Source: an uncultured Bacteroidales bacterium
GTDB lineage: Bacteria; Bacteroidota; Bacteroidia; Bacteroidales; Bacteroidaceae
Assembly (NCBI GenBank): GCA_902801485.1
Contig: CADCIP010000012.1
Span: 62,001-126,000, forward strand
Length of the DNA: 64,000 nucleotides
Direction: 5' to 3'
Each line of letters opens with the position of its first letter. The stretch's first letter is position 1. The notes under the pieces are model-generated. The model had not been told where the DNA came from, did not search any database, and saw nothing but the letters and a program-made list of their open reading frames with translations. This document shows, piece by piece, positions 46,614-56,770 of the stretch. A program made the position numbers and the translations under genes.

Positions 46614-49600
46614 ACACTTTCACACTTCCATCCTCATAGATAACCTTCCGAATGCAGATACCAGATTCCGGTCGGGCTATTCGCTGACCAGAAAGATTGT
46701 AGTATTGCACAACACGTATCTTTGAGGATGAAGCAATAACAGGCTTTATCTCATCAACAAAATCCTGACTGCCAAATAATAACGGATAAGGTTGCCGGAT
46801 TGTTCCCAATTGACGTTGTGGAGAGAACACGGTTTTGTTAGCTGTTTCATAAACCTCACCTTGGTCATCCAGCAAGCGGAAAACAAGTTGATCTGCTCCT
46901 GCACCATGAATATTCATAAAGAGCAAATCATCATCCAAGACGCCTACTCCTCTACATTCGTCTCCACAAAAGGCCCCGACATAATAACGACCGGCAAGAG
47001 AAACCTGTTCATCTGCCTGCACATTGGCAACCAGGGTCATGACATCGGGATAAGCATGTATATCCATCTGCCATGCACCGTCCTCCGACTGAGCAATGGG
47101 CGCATAACGTCTGTTACATGTTTTAAGCGGGCTCAAACTCTGCCAACAGAATTCCTGTTCCCTTGTGGTATAGAAGAGGTACGACTGGCCTGGTTGCAAA
47201 GTAACAAGAGAACCGTGCCATTTGCCTTCCTCGTATGTGGCAAAGGCATCAAGCCCCACCACCTTATCACCTTCTTGAGGAGTATAGCCCTTAAGAGACG
47301 CCTCTAAATTGGTGGCATTGTACAACGGACAGCCTATCCAGTTCCAACCTGGGTGCACTGTTACAGGGGTGCTCACATCATAAACAGCACCACGCAACGT
47401 TACGTCGGCCGATTTCTGCATTTTAATTTTGTACCCTTTAGCTGCTTCCAAAGCCTGAAGGCTTCCTTGCCATCCGTTCTCGATATTGCGCCACAGACTA
47501 TCTGTCTGGCCAAACAAATACAGAGCATCTGTGGTAAATCGACTCTTATCCACACTCTGAGCCATATTATGAGAGGTCCAGTTCCAGCCTTCAGCTAAAG
47601 CCAACGTAATGGTTTTATCATTGCCTAACCAAGCACCCGCAGATATAGCATTATAATCCGCCATACCTATTTTATTGGTTTTGTCTATAGTAGGCTGATT
47701 CAGAATGGTTGCCATATTTCCACCGTCAGGGTATCGTCCATAGGTCTGCCATTTACCTTGTTCCAGATACTCTACACAATCAGCCCAAGAACCATCTGAC
47801 GCTTGAATACTGACACAAGCGCCATCGGCATTTTCTAACTTGAAGGGTGCATGCAACTGAGTGTAGTTATCCTTACCATCGCACCAGACAATGCAGGTGC
47901 TGTGAGCAGGTACAATGCCTTGCTGCATCTGATACTTCTGGGGTTTGTTACGATTATCGCTCAGATAGAGACCCTCTAAACTGATATCCTTGTCTGAAGT
48001 GTTGTATAGCTCTATCCAGTCCGACTTCTTCCCATAATCATTGACATAGATATCATTACCGGAACTAACCTCGTTAATACGCAAGGGCGAAGCGCCAACT
48101 TCCAAACGTTGCCGCTCGTCAGGAAGAGGTTCAAAAACAGCCCTCAAAACAACTTTGCTGTTGTTTGCAAAAATCTTATGCAGGTCTATTATTTCTTCTG
48201 CAGTAATCATTTCACCTCCCCTACTTGACAGAATAAGACTGCCGTCGAACCACATATCGGTACTTGATGCAGATGTGTTCTTTATTTCAACTGCAATCTG
48301 ATTCTGTCCCATTACCAGATATTCATGCGGAATAATAAAACTTCCCATATAAGGTTCCGACGACTCGTAGTGTCCGCCAGCTGTATAATCCTCGTATTTA
48401 GAACCGCTGGTAATGTAATAGCTGCCGACCTCATGACCGTTCACGTAAAGCATCATACCATCGTCTATCTGGTAATTGAACGTAAGAATATCGTCATCAG
48501 AAAGCGGAGTATGCAGGTCGAAAGTTTTACGGAAATAATAAGTCGGGCGCTTTCTGCCGGCATTGGAACCATAATCCAGTTTGGTCGCAGCATACTCCTG
48601 CATGAAATATCCTTCATTGGCATAGCCAAAGGGAGCCATTCCTATACGCCACCCGTTTTGTTCCTCAGCAAAAGACTGTGACTTCCAATCGTAATTGTCC
48701 ATCGAACCCTGATCGTAATATTTCCATTCAGAATTCATTGGAATCAGGGTTTTTGCAGAAGCAGACAGATTTTCCGACTGCCAACCTTTGAATGAATATC
48801 CGGCTGGTGCTTTTACAGAAAGATTTGTGGGAAGGCCACCATAAGAGAAAAGATAACCGGCAAACTTGCCCGTTGGTATCTCCTGCCCGTTCACTGCGAG
48901 TCGGGCTTCTGGTATATTGGCTGAGATGGAAGCATAAAGACTGTAACTGAGCCCATAATAGTTACGCAATGTGGATATACGGGAACCATTGTAAGCAGAA
49001 CGTATGGTGCCGACCAGTCCCGTGTTAGAACTACTCCCCTCAAAAGACAAAGCAGGATTGATATTATTGTATATACTCCTTACAATTTCTTCACAACGGG
49101 TTGGCTCAAATACACTGCCATCTACAATGCAATAGGCATCCATAAACTGACGACGGAACGGGTCATACTTCATCAAGTAACGGAAAAGGTCATCAACATT
49201 AGCTCCGCCACTTGTATTCAGTACTTGCGTTAGCATGCTTGTAGTACCAAATGCCGAGTCAGCATCAAAGAAGACAAAGTGGAACTTTCCATCAGTACGA
49301 CTACGGAATCCCTTGATATTGTTAGTATTCGTTATCCAGTCCGAAGGTCCAATGTAACATTCCAATGCCATATAGTTAATATACTCGTCTATGTCCAAAA
49401 GATCACAAATCTGACGATAGGTTTCTGCCGACTTTGTCTGGGCCAGATTCGAGGCCAGCTTCAGCAACTGCAGCCATGCCTTGTTGTCACCAATCTTTTG
49501 ATTATATTGGGCATTACTCAAGTCGAACTGATCCATGTCATCAAAATCTATTCCATAGTTGCTGTATGCAAAGTGTTTATTGTTGCTCTCACGAATATTA

Positions 49601-50925
49601 AGCATACCATAATAATCACCATTCAGGAACACATGGGCTGGTTGGTAATCCTGACAGTCAACATAGAAACCACTCTTTAACACAATCATCTGAATGGCAG
49701 GGTCCATTATACGGGCCTGGGTATCGTTTCCACCATTACGCACTTGCCAGCAACGGTATTTGTTATGAATTTTCGAAGGGAATACAGGATAATCAATAAC
49801 ATTTGCGCCCTCATACCTTTTGTCGGTTTTTACGCGAAAAGAACTCCTTGCCTGCCAGTACTTACCATCAACGGTCCCGCCTCCGTAAGCCCTTGTCCAA
49901 CCTCCACAAATCTCCAAATCAGCTTCCTGGTTCAAAACGGGAAAATAACGCACATTGCCGTTCTTATCCTTCTCAGGAACCAGATACTCCATATTTACAG
50001 GTCGTTCCCAGTCCATATTCCAATTGCATGCACTGCTCTGTCCGTTTCCACTCATGCCATTCGTTCCTTTCACAAAAACACCCACCTTGTTGTCGAAAAA
50101 GTTCTTCGGTTCAGAGCAAACAGAAAGAATAGGCAAGTAATAGTCGTGATTTTGGAATATATAGCTACGTGTAACCACAGGACTTGGCAGAGAACCTTTT
50201 CTTAACAGGCATAAACGTAAAATGGTTGTACTGTTAATATCAAACCTACCGTTTGTACTGGTTTCTCCATTGGTAGCTGTCGGAGCACTGCCGTCTGTCG
50301 TAAATCTCAGCGTAGCTCCTGTCGGAATTTTAACTTTAACCTGAAACGCATCGGTAAAAACTTTGCTGTCAGTATCTACGACGGGAGGATTTAACCTGTT
50401 TGAAGCAAACTGACTGGTAGCATTTGTCGCACCAGGCGTAGGATTACCGGATGTTCCCCACTGTTCTACGCCATCCTTAACACGCGCCCAGGAACAGCGA
50501 GGAATTGCAGGCGGATAAGATATAGATGTAATAAGCGATTTATCTGTGGCCAACAAGTTGATGGTTCCGCCTTCACATTCCAATTTGTATGGAACCTGCA
50601 ATCTGGAACTTGCTCCATAATTCCCTGCCGTCTGGTAATGATCAAACCATATCACCTTGAATCCTCTTGCAGGAACACTGCCATGAGAACTTAGTAAGCG
50701 TAATTCGTTCACGCCGTCAGACAGATACATGCCCTTTAATGAAATTGCCGTCGAGGATGGATTGTATAATTCTATCCATCCTCCATAACAGTTGGCATTA
50801 TCCAAATACTGATCAAGATTAGCCGCCTGAATTTCATTAATTACCAGCATGGTATCTGTTGTTTCTTGTGCCAGTGCGTTGAATGGCAACAACAACAATA
50901 AAAGAGTTCTTATATAGGTTTTCAT
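46600..50925 (-). CDS. Giant secreted CotH-like protein with lamin-tail domains
   Basis: 1441 residues. Signal peptide (~1-19); lamin-tail domain 1 (~25-165, WIELYNPSSTAISLKGMYLSD); chitobiase-C-like domain (~195-260, RFTTDGSAPT); CotH region (~270-620, with FVFFDADSAFG); a galactose-binding-like sandwich (~770-910, LYVNGHEVGSYY); lamin-tail domain 2 (~960-1090, WIELYNTSDKDISLEGLYLSD); beta-rich C-terminal repeats and a tag (YYNLSGQRIARP). CotH domains are protein-kinase-like in spore coats, but here the function outside the cell is unknown. Probably cell-surface exposed. Promoter at 50950-50982. Confidence 0.88.
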   Translation of the reverse strand: MKTYIRTLLLLLLPFNALAQETTDTMLVINEIQAANLDQYLDNANCYGGWIELYNPSSTAISLKGMYLSDGVNELRLLSSHGSVPARGFKVIWFDHYQTAGNYGASSRLQVPYKLECEGGTINLLATDKSLITSISYPPAIPRCSWARVKDGVEQWGTSGNPTPGATNATSQFASNRLNPPVVDTDSKVFTDAFQVKVKIPTGATLRFTTDGSAPTATNGETSTNGRFDINSTTILRLCLLRKGSLPSPVVTRSYIFQNHDYYLPILSVCSEPKNFFDNKVGVFVKGTNGMSGNGQSSACNWNMDWERPVNMEYLVPEKDKNGNVRYFPVLNQEADLEICGGWTRAYGGGTVDGKYWQARSSFRVKTDKRYEGANVIDYPVFPSKIHNKYRCWQVRNGGNDTQARIMDPAIQMIVLKSGFYVDCQDYQPAHVFLNGDYYGMLNIRESNNKHFAYSNYGIDFDDMDQFDLSNAQYNQKIGDNKAWLQLLKLASNLAQTKSAETYRQICDLLDIDEYINYMALECYIGPSDWITNTNNIKGFRSRTDGKFHFVFFDADSAFGTTSMLTQVLNTSGGANVDDLFRYLMKYDPFRRQFMDAYCIVDGSVFEPTRCEEIVRSIYNNINPALSFEGSSSNTGLVGTIRSAYNGSRISTLRNYYGLSYSLYASISANIPEARLAVNGQEIPTGKFAGYLFSYGGLPTNLSVKAPAGYSFKGWQSENLSASAKTLIPMNSEWKYYDQGSMDNYDWKSQSFAEEQNGWRIGMAPFGYANEGYFMQEYAATKLDYGSNAGRKRPTYYFRKTFDLHTPLSDDDILTFNYQIDDGMMLYVNGHEVGSYYITSGSKYEDYTAGGHYESSEPYMGSFIIPHEYLVMGQNQIAVEIKNTSASSTDMWFDGSLILSSRGGEMITAEEIIDLHKIFANNSKVVLRAVFEPLPDERQRLEVGASPLRINEVSSGNDIYVNDYGKKSDWIELYNTSDKDISLEGLYLSDNRNKPQKYQMQQGIVPAHSTCIVWCDGKDNYTQLHAPFKLENADGACVSIQASDGSWADCVEYLEQGKWQTYGRYPDGGNMATILNQPTIDKTNKIGMADYNAISAGAWLGNDKTITLALAEGWNWTSHNMAQSVDKSRFTTDALYLFGQTDSLWRNIENGWQGSLQALEAAKGYKIKMQKSADVTLRGAVYDVSTPVTVHPGWNWIGCPLYNATNLEASLKGYTPQEGDKVVGLDAFATYEEGKWHGSLVTLQPGQSYLFYTTREQEFCWQSLSPLKTCNRRYAPIAQSEDGAWQMDIHAYPDVMTLVANVQADEQVSLAGRYYVGAFCGDECRGVGVLDDDLLFMNIHGAGADQLVFRLLDDQGEVYETANKTVFSPQRQLGTIRQPYPLLFGSQDFVDEIKPVIASSSKIRVVQYYNLSGQRIARPESGICIRKVIYEDGSVKVSKFQ

Positions 50926-50949
50926 GTACTTTTTACATTAATGTGCTTA

Positions 50950-50982
50950 CAAAGATACACAATATAATTCATAACAAGCAAA
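50950..50982 (-). promoter_or_regulatory. Promoter of the CotH-like gene
   Basis: Minus strand: TTTG at 50982-50979, 21-base spacer, TATCTTTG at 50957-50950, about 25 bases before the ATG. Confidence 0.65.
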
Positions 50983-51093
50983 ACTACACCGAGTTTTCCC
51001 AAAATACCATGTATTTTTGCATCACAAAAACACAAATAAATGCCAAAAATGCAGTTTTTTTCACTTTTTTTTTAAGATTTTTACTATACATTA

Positions 51094-51122
51094 TTGTATT
51101 TGTCAGAAAATTCCTATCTTTG
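51094..51122 (+). promoter_or_regulatory. Promoter of the GLUG beta-helix protein gene
   Basis: TTG 51094-51096, 18-base spacer, TATCTTTG 51115-51122, with a T-rich stretch (51055-51090) upstream. The leader is about 75 bases and A/T-rich. Confidence 0.6.
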
Positions 51123-51201
51123 TACATCATTGACCAAAAATAAGAGAGAACAAATATTATTATAATTTTATTAATTTATTACTAACTTAAACTAAAATCG
51201 T

Positions 51202-54200
51202 ATGAGAAAGTTTCTGCTTTCATTGATCGTGATGCTGATGGCTGGAATGGACTACGCTATGGCGGCTACATTCCCCACTTTCAGTACTCCCGACAAGCCC
51301 GTGCTGTATTATATCCGTAATACACGCGTTGACAAGTTTGCTGCTTTAACCAACACAGACGAACTCATGCAAGAGATTGCTGGTACAGAAAAGTCCGAGG
51401 CATGTATGTTCTGGTTTGAAGCAACAGGTGATTTAGTTGGCGGCAAATACCAGCCCGTCAAGATCCACAACATTACTACTGCCAAGACCATGGGACGTTT
51501 TAACCGTTGGAATGCCAAGGGTTCTACATGGTACATTTGTGAGAACAGCGTTAACCCCGATTATGTGGGTATCGGCGCCATGCCAGGCGAAGAAGGCAAC
51601 ACCAATGTCTGGTGGAATGACTGGAGCGGTTCACAAGTAGGAAACTGGTGCATGAACGGCGACCAGGGTTCTATCTGGGACATTGTGCCCGTTCCCGAAG
51701 AAGAGATTCCTGCAGGTCTCACAGTTATTACCTGGAACCTGAAGAGTGGCGATGATATTCTGCTGACAGTTAAGTCGGTAGCAATCCAGGGAGTTAAATA
51801 CAACGCTCCCTTCGATGATGTTTCATACGTTGGCAGCTCTGCAGCTACCGGTGGTATGAAAGACCAGACTATCAGCGTACAATACGCAGAGAACTTCCCC
51901 TTCACAGCAAGTAAAGACATTGCAAACGCTGTATGGTACAAGACCATCATGCGCGACAACAAGTATCTGCACTATGACAACCCCAATGTTTCCTGTACAC
52001 AAGCTAACAAGGACAAGAACGACATGGGTAGCTACTTTGCCTTCGTGGGTGATGCTGCCAACGGATTCCGCATCTACAATGCCGCTCTGACTTCAGGCAA
52101 GGCTTTGGGTGGCAAAGTGGGTGATGCACTGACAGCTGTTCCTGAGGATGCAGCTCCTGCCTATATGTTGGAGCACAACGGCGACGTATATGTATTCAAG
52201 AACATTGAGAGCGGTATCGGTTATTTGAACGACAACAACAGCACGCTGGCATATTGGATTAACAATGCCAGTGCTACCGATGGCGGTTCTAAGTTGTCTT
52301 TCGAGGAAGTTGACGCAGAGATTGCCGGTAAGATCAAAGGTGCCGGTACCATTACTTATAAATTCTTTAAGGATGGTCAGGAAGTAGGTACACCCCAGAG
52401 CATGAGAGCCATGGGTGGTGATCCATTCCCCGCAGTTCCCACGATTATTCCCGGTTATTATGGCGAGACTCCTAAGGGTGTTGTGAACGGTGATGCAACC
52501 TTCGATATTGAGTTGAAGCCCGCTATTCCCGCTTCTAAGGACTATGCATCTGCAACATGGTTCCGCCTGATGAACAGACCTAACGGTAATGGTGACCGTT
52601 ACCTGTGCTATCAGGAAGGTGCTGAGAAGTATGAACTGACAGAGAAGGCACAGAACAACGATAATTATCTGTGGGCTCTGATTGGTTCTCCTGAAGAAGG
52701 CTACATGATTATGAATAAGGCTGCCGGTGACGGTATGTACCTGAGCGTAGAGCCCGGTAACGGCAACTTCCCCACTATGACAACCACTCCTCAGGTATGG
52801 GAGTTCCAGTTGCAGAGCAACGGCAACAATGACATCTTCGGTCTGGGTGCTGGCGGCTTCTGGATTAACGACTATGCCAACAATCACTTCCTCTCTCTCT
52901 GGCAGAGCGGTCCTACTGCTGATGTAGGCTCTACCCTGAAGATTGTCGAGGTTAATATTGTAGATGGTATGTACGCCAATGAAGAAGGCTTCATTGAGAT
53001 TGGTTCAGCAGACGATCTGAAGGAATTTGCAGAAATCGTAAATGGCAAGAACCCCTATGCCAATGCTATTCTGGTAGCTGACATCGACAAGGGCACCGAG
53101 AATTACAGAATCGGTCGTGACGGTCAGGATTATCAGGGTATCTTTGAAGGTAACGGTCACACCATTAACTACGACATGACCTTCAATGAGCAAGGTGCAG
53201 GTCTCTTCCGCAACGTAGGTGTTCACGCTGTAATCCAGAACCTGAAAGTTCAGGGTACCATCAACACCAACGACAAGTTCGCCGGTAGTATTGCCGGTTG
53301 GAACAGCGGTCGTATCATCGGCTGTTACGCTGACGTTACCATCAACAGCAGCGTACAGGGTGACGCTACCCACGGTGGCTTGGTTGGTATCGGTTATCGC
53401 GGTACCGTTATCGAGAACTGTCTGGTTAATGTTGCCATCAATGGTGAGAAGACTCAGAACTGCGGTGGTGTTGTAGGTTGGGCTAATGATGCTATCAACA
53501 TTGTAAACACCCTGGTTCTCAACCACGAAAGCAATTTCGACCACAACAGCGGTAGCAACAACATTGCCCGTAATGGTGGAAACATCCGCGTATTTGACCT
53601 CGGTACCTACAACCAGGATATTTACAACAACCGTCCTGCAGGTGCCAACTATAACAACTATGTAACCCAGCAGTGGGGCGACAACAATGCTACAACAGTT
53701 GTTGCTTATGGTGATTTGGCAGACGGTAAGATTTGCTATCAGCTGAACAACGACCAGAAGAATATTGCATGGGTTCAGACCATTGGTACAGATGCATTCC
53801 CCGTTCCTGCAGCATTCGGTAACGGACAGGTTTATGCATCCGGTGCTACAGACTGTAAGGGTACCTCTGCTGAGGCACTTACCTATAGCAACACTCCAAG
53901 CAATGCAATAACTACAGCTCACCAGTTCGATAAGTATGGCATCTGCTCTACTTGCGGTTGCTTCAACTTCGGTTGTTTCGAACTTGACGCACAAGACAAT
54001 GCCGTTCTTCTTAAGACTGCAGACGACATCTTCCTGGCTGAAGGTTGGAACCGTGTAGGTGACGGCTTCAAGCTGAACATGAAGATGGTTAACGACATTG
54101 AGGTTATCTCTGAGCCCGGCCAATACATCTTTAATACAAGTAACTGGGTTGACGGTAACTTTAATGGTGACGGTCATGCTCTTACTATCGAGATGAGCGA

Positions 54201-56415
54201 CCTGGGCAACTATGCAAGCTTCATTCCTCAGCACACCGGTGTATTTGAGAATGTAATCATGCACGGTTCTATCAGTACCAACGGACAGTATGCCGGTTCT
54301 ATCTCCGGTGAAGGCCGTCAGGCTGCTATCCGCAACGTTTACTCTGATATCAACATTACTTCTACCAGAGTTGGCGACAACACTTCTGGTGGTCTGTTGG
54401 GTATGATCCGTACCGGCAAGAACATTGACAACTGTATCTATGCAGGTACCTTTACTCTACCAGGTCAGGAAGGTGGTTCACATTGTGCACGCGTTGGTGG
54501 CGTTGCCGGTTGGACACATGCTACAACCTATGTTACCAACTGTGCTATTCTTGGCAAGTTCGTTGGTGCCGGTGACCAGACCTTCGATGACGATACAGAG
54601 AACTCTCAGAATATCGCCCGTAACCCAGGCAATATCGTTGCCAAGAATGTATATGTCCTTAATCCTATCACAGGTAATGCTGTTAGTGACCATGACAAGT
54701 ACACCAAGATTGAGAATCCCGAAAGTGTAGCAAGCGGTGAATTGGCATTCTTGCTGAACGAAAGCAAGAGCGGTGGCGAGAACTTCTACCAGCTCATTGG
54801 TACAGATCCTCAGCCTATGCCCTTTGCCAAGGATGGTGCTAAGGTTTACACCGTGGCAGACTCTTACAAGTGCGACGGCACACCTCAGGGTAATATTACC
54901 TATCAGAACGAGGAGACTACTCCTGACATTCCTGCTCATGAGTTTGAAGAAGGTGTCTGCAAGAACTGCGGCGACCTGCCTAATGACAAGGATGGATACA
55001 AGATGATTACCACCACGAAGTCTCTGGCTCGCTTCTCAGCTCTCGTAAACGAGGGCAAGACTGATATGAAGGTTCGCATGTATGAAGACGTTGACATGCT
55101 TGGCGTAGATTATGCTACAGCTGGTAATACAGGAAAGATATTCGTAGGCGAATTCGATGGTCAGGGTCACGTTATCAGCAACCTGACTGTTAACGGCGGC
55201 GACTACACAGGTTTGATCGGTGTAATCGGCGACGGTGCTATCATTCAGAACTTCACTTTGGACAAGACCTGCTCTATCAACGGTAATGCATTCGTTGGCG
55301 CAATTGGTGGTACCAATGGTAGCGGTAACGTTTACATTAAGAATATTGGTAACGAGGGTACTGTAACTGGTGCTGCTCAGAACGCATCCGGTATCCTTGG
55401 TGTTGATATGGGCGGTTCTATGACACTGCACATCAGCAACTGCTATGTAACAGGTGCTATCAAGGGCGCTCGTGAATCTGCTACTATCTGCTCTTGGTCT
55501 AACGACGCTTCCGTTGTCGAGAACTGCTGGAGCATTGCTACCCTTGAAGGCGTTTACGGCAACAACACCTTTACTCGTGGTGGAACTTCCGTTATCAACG
55601 GCTTCGAACTTGAAGGCATTGGTACACAGAACGGAGATGACCATGGTAAGGATAGAACTATGCTCATCACTCAGGACGATGTAGTAAGTGGTAAGCTCTG
55701 CTTCGACTTCAACCAGCGTGCCGGTGACAACCTGCTTGGTCAGAACTTGAGTGCAGGTGATGCATATCCTTCATTCACAAGTAACATGACAGTAGATCTT
55801 GATGAAAAGACTGGCGTTTACTACAACCCCATGGAGATTGCTGACGTAGAATTCATTAATGTTGAGGACGGTACTGGCGACCTTGTCAGCTACGTTACAT
55901 TCAACAAGCCTATTTCAGGTCTTACTTCTACAGGTGTAGCTCTTATCATGGAGCGTGAAGACTTCGAGCTTAACGGCATCTCTGGTGGCAAGCACCTCTT
56001 TGGCGCTGTTGCTAAGAATAATGGCTTCTCTATGAGAGCTGACAATGAAATTGTTGTTAACTTCAGCTGCTTCAGCGGTCATACCGACCAGCCTATCTTC
56101 GCAGGTGATCTCCCACGTGCAAACGTTGGTGACGTTAAGCCTGAGGCTGAATACGTAATTATCATCTACGGTGGTACTATCACAGTTGACGGCGATGCTT
56201 ACAAGGACAACCTTGTTTACTACATCGAGGGTGCTGACCTTATCTCACTCTTACGTCAGGCTCTTGCAGCTGCTGCAATAGTAGATGATCCAACAGCTAT
56301 CGACGGAATTACTACTGCTAAGGACGCTGAAGTTTACAGCATCACTGGTGTACGTGTAAACAAGGCTCAGAATGGTGTTTACATTATCGACGGCAAAAAG
56401 ACTGCTGTTAAGTAA
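51202..56415 (+). CDS. Giant secreted GLUG-type beta-helix surface protein
   Basis: 1737 residues with a signal peptide (~1-21, AMA-AT). The N-terminal ~590 residues contain two similar beta-trefoil-like stretches (ASATWFRLMNRPNGNGDRYL and NAVWYKTIMRDNKYLHYDNP). Three parallel-helix modules with GLUG-type turns follow (~595-900, ~925-1240, ~1260-1560), separated by short Cys linkers: H907 in HQFDKYGICSTCG and H1246 in HEFEEGVCKNCG. The C-terminus has a ~130-residue beta domain and the shared tag (VYSITGVRV, VYIIDGKK). Likely an adhesin or glycan-binding surface protein. Codon use is strongly biased, suggesting high expression. It ends at a strong terminator. Confidence 0.85.
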   Translation: MRKFLLSLIVMLMAGMDYAMAATFPTFSTPDKPVLYYIRNTRVDKFAALTNTDELMQEIAGTEKSEACMFWFEATGDLVGGKYQPVKIHNITTAKTMGRFNRWNAKGSTWYICENSVNPDYVGIGAMPGEEGNTNVWWNDWSGSQVGNWCMNGDQGSIWDIVPVPEEEIPAGLTVITWNLKSGDDILLTVKSVAIQGVKYNAPFDDVSYVGSSAATGGMKDQTISVQYAENFPFTASKDIANAVWYKTIMRDNKYLHYDNPNVSCTQANKDKNDMGSYFAFVGDAANGFRIYNAALTSGKALGGKVGDALTAVPEDAAPAYMLEHNGDVYVFKNIESGIGYLNDNNSTLAYWINNASATDGGSKLSFEEVDAEIAGKIKGAGTITYKFFKDGQEVGTPQSMRAMGGDPFPAVPTIIPGYYGETPKGVVNGDATFDIELKPAIPASKDYASATWFRLMNRPNGNGDRYLCYQEGAEKYELTEKAQNNDNYLWALIGSPEEGYMIMNKAAGDGMYLSVEPGNGNFPTMTTTPQVWEFQLQSNGNNDIFGLGAGGFWINDYANNHFLSLWQSGPTADVGSTLKIVEVNIVDGMYANEEGFIEIGSADDLKEFAEIVNGKNPYANAILVADIDKGTENYRIGRDGQDYQGIFEGNGHTINYDMTFNEQGAGLFRNVGVHAVIQNLKVQGTINTNDKFAGSIAGWNSGRIIGCYADVTINSSVQGDATHGGLVGIGYRGTVIENCLVNVAINGEKTQNCGGVVGWANDAINIVNTLVLNHESNFDHNSGSNNIARNGGNIRVFDLGTYNQDIYNNRPAGANYNNYVTQQWGDNNATTVVAYGDLADGKICYQLNNDQKNIAWVQTIGTDAFPVPAAFGNGQVYASGATDCKGTSAEALTYSNTPSNAITTAHQFDKYGICSTCGCFNFGCFELDAQDNAVLLKTADDIFLAEGWNRVGDGFKLNMKMVNDIEVISEPGQYIFNTSNWVDGNFNGDGHALTIEMSDLGNYASFIPQHTGVFENVIMHGSISTNGQYAGSISGEGRQAAIRNVYSDINITSTRVGDNTSGGLLGMIRTGKNIDNCIYAGTFTLPGQEGGSHCARVGGVAGWTHATTYVTNCAILGKFVGAGDQTFDDDTENSQNIARNPGNIVAKNVYVLNPITGNAVSDHDKYTKIENPESVASGELAFLLNESKSGGENFYQLIGTDPQPMPFAKDGAKVYTVADSYKCDGTPQGNITYQNEETTPDIPAHEFEEGVCKNCGDLPNDKDGYKMITTTKSLARFSALVNEGKTDMKVRMYEDVDMLGVDYATAGNTGKIFVGEFDGQGHVISNLTVNGGDYTGLIGVIGDGAIIQNFTLDKTCSINGNAFVGAIGGTNGSGNVYIKNIGNEGTVTGAAQNASGILGVDMGGSMTLHISNCYVTGAIKGARESATICSWSNDASVVENCWSIATLEGVYGNNTFTRGGTSVINGFELEGIGTQNGDDHGKDRTMLITQDDVVSGKLCFDFNQRAGDNLLGQNLSAGDAYPSFTSNMTVDLDEKTGVYYNPMEIADVEFINVEDGTGDLVSYVTFNKPISGLTSTGVALIMEREDFELNGISGGKHLFGAVAKNNGFSMRADNEIVVNFSCFSGHTDQPIFAGDLPRANVGDVKPEAEYVIIIYGGTITVDGDAYKDNLVYYIEGADLISLLRQALAAAAIVDDPTAIDGITTAKDAEVYSITGVRVNKAQNGVYIIDGKKTAVK

Positions 56416-56439
56416 GCACACAACTGAATCTCAGATATT

Positions 56440-56480
56440 GGAATCCCCCCTTGCCTGTGCAAGGAGGGATTCCTCTTTAT
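56440..56480 (+). terminator. Terminator of the GLUG protein gene
   Basis: 15-bp stem GGAATCCCCCCTTGC / GCAAGGAGGGATTCC with one mismatch and loop CTGT, followed by TCTTTAT. Confidence 0.85.
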
Positions 56481-56498
56481 ATATATAATAAGGTATAT
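56476..56498. repeat. AT-rich element, copy 1 (TATATAATAAGGTATA core)
   Basis: First of three copies that each follow a gene end (others at 58991 and 62389). The core TATATATAATAAGGTATA is shared by all. Confidence 0.6.
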
Positions 56499-56543
56499 AG
56501 GGCGCTTTGCGGCAATTGATAATTAAAAGTTTATAAGTTATTT

Positions 56544-56580
56544 AGTTGACGAGTTGACAAGTTAACAAGTTGACGAGTTG
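56544..56580. repeat. Tandem octamer repeat
   Basis: AGTTGACG, AGTTGACA, AGTTAACA, AGTTGACG, AGTTG: 4.6 units of 8 bases with three substitutions among the complete units. Confidence 0.8.
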
Positions 56581-56610
56581 TTTGTTTCGTTATTGTCGAC
56601 GTTTTAGTTC

Positions 56611-56645
56611 CCGATAACCGATAACCAATAACCGATAACCGACAA
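56611..56645. repeat. Tandem heptamer repeat
   Basis: Five 7-base units: CCGATAA, CCGATAA, CCAATAA, CCGATAA, CCGACAA. A fragment of the same type (CCGATAATCC) is at about 8492. Confidence 0.8.
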
Positions 56646-56710
56646 TGTAGTGCAATATCTAACAATAAATGTTAAATAATGATGAGAAGATGCATTTTTC
56701 TTTCTTTTTC

Positions 56711-56742
56711 TTGGCTTGATTTAAAGTTTTAAATTACATTTG
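56711..56742 (+). promoter_or_regulatory. Promoter / possible operator of the first blaI cassette
   Basis: TTG 56711-56713, 21-base spacer, TACATTTG 56735-56742. The -7 lies within TTACATTTGCAA, an imperfect palindrome that resembles half of a BlaI/MecI operator (TACA...TGTA); self-repression is plausible but unproven. Confidence 0.5.
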
Positions 56743-56770
56743 CAACAGAAAATCGAAAACATTAAATAAC

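Larger units (their letters stand above)
56416..56770. other. Repeat-rich gap upstream of the first blaI cassette
   Basis: 355 bases without a gene. In order: terminator 56440-56480, the AT-rich palindrome element (56476-56498), an octamer tract 56544-56580 (AGTTGACG-type, 4.6 copies), a heptamer tract 56611-56645 (CCGATAA-type, 5 copies), the AAATGTTAAATA element 56667-56678 and the blaI promoter 56711-56742. Confidence 0.7.

Noticed and set aside
53005-54264. 419-codon open frame on the minus strand inside the GLUG protein gene
   Set aside because: It is antisense to a clearly coding, strongly codon-biased gene; its product is a Val/Ile/Thr-rich low-complexity chain without motifs. Other long antisense frames (2922-3695, 10637-11680, 15422-16315) were rejected for the same reason.
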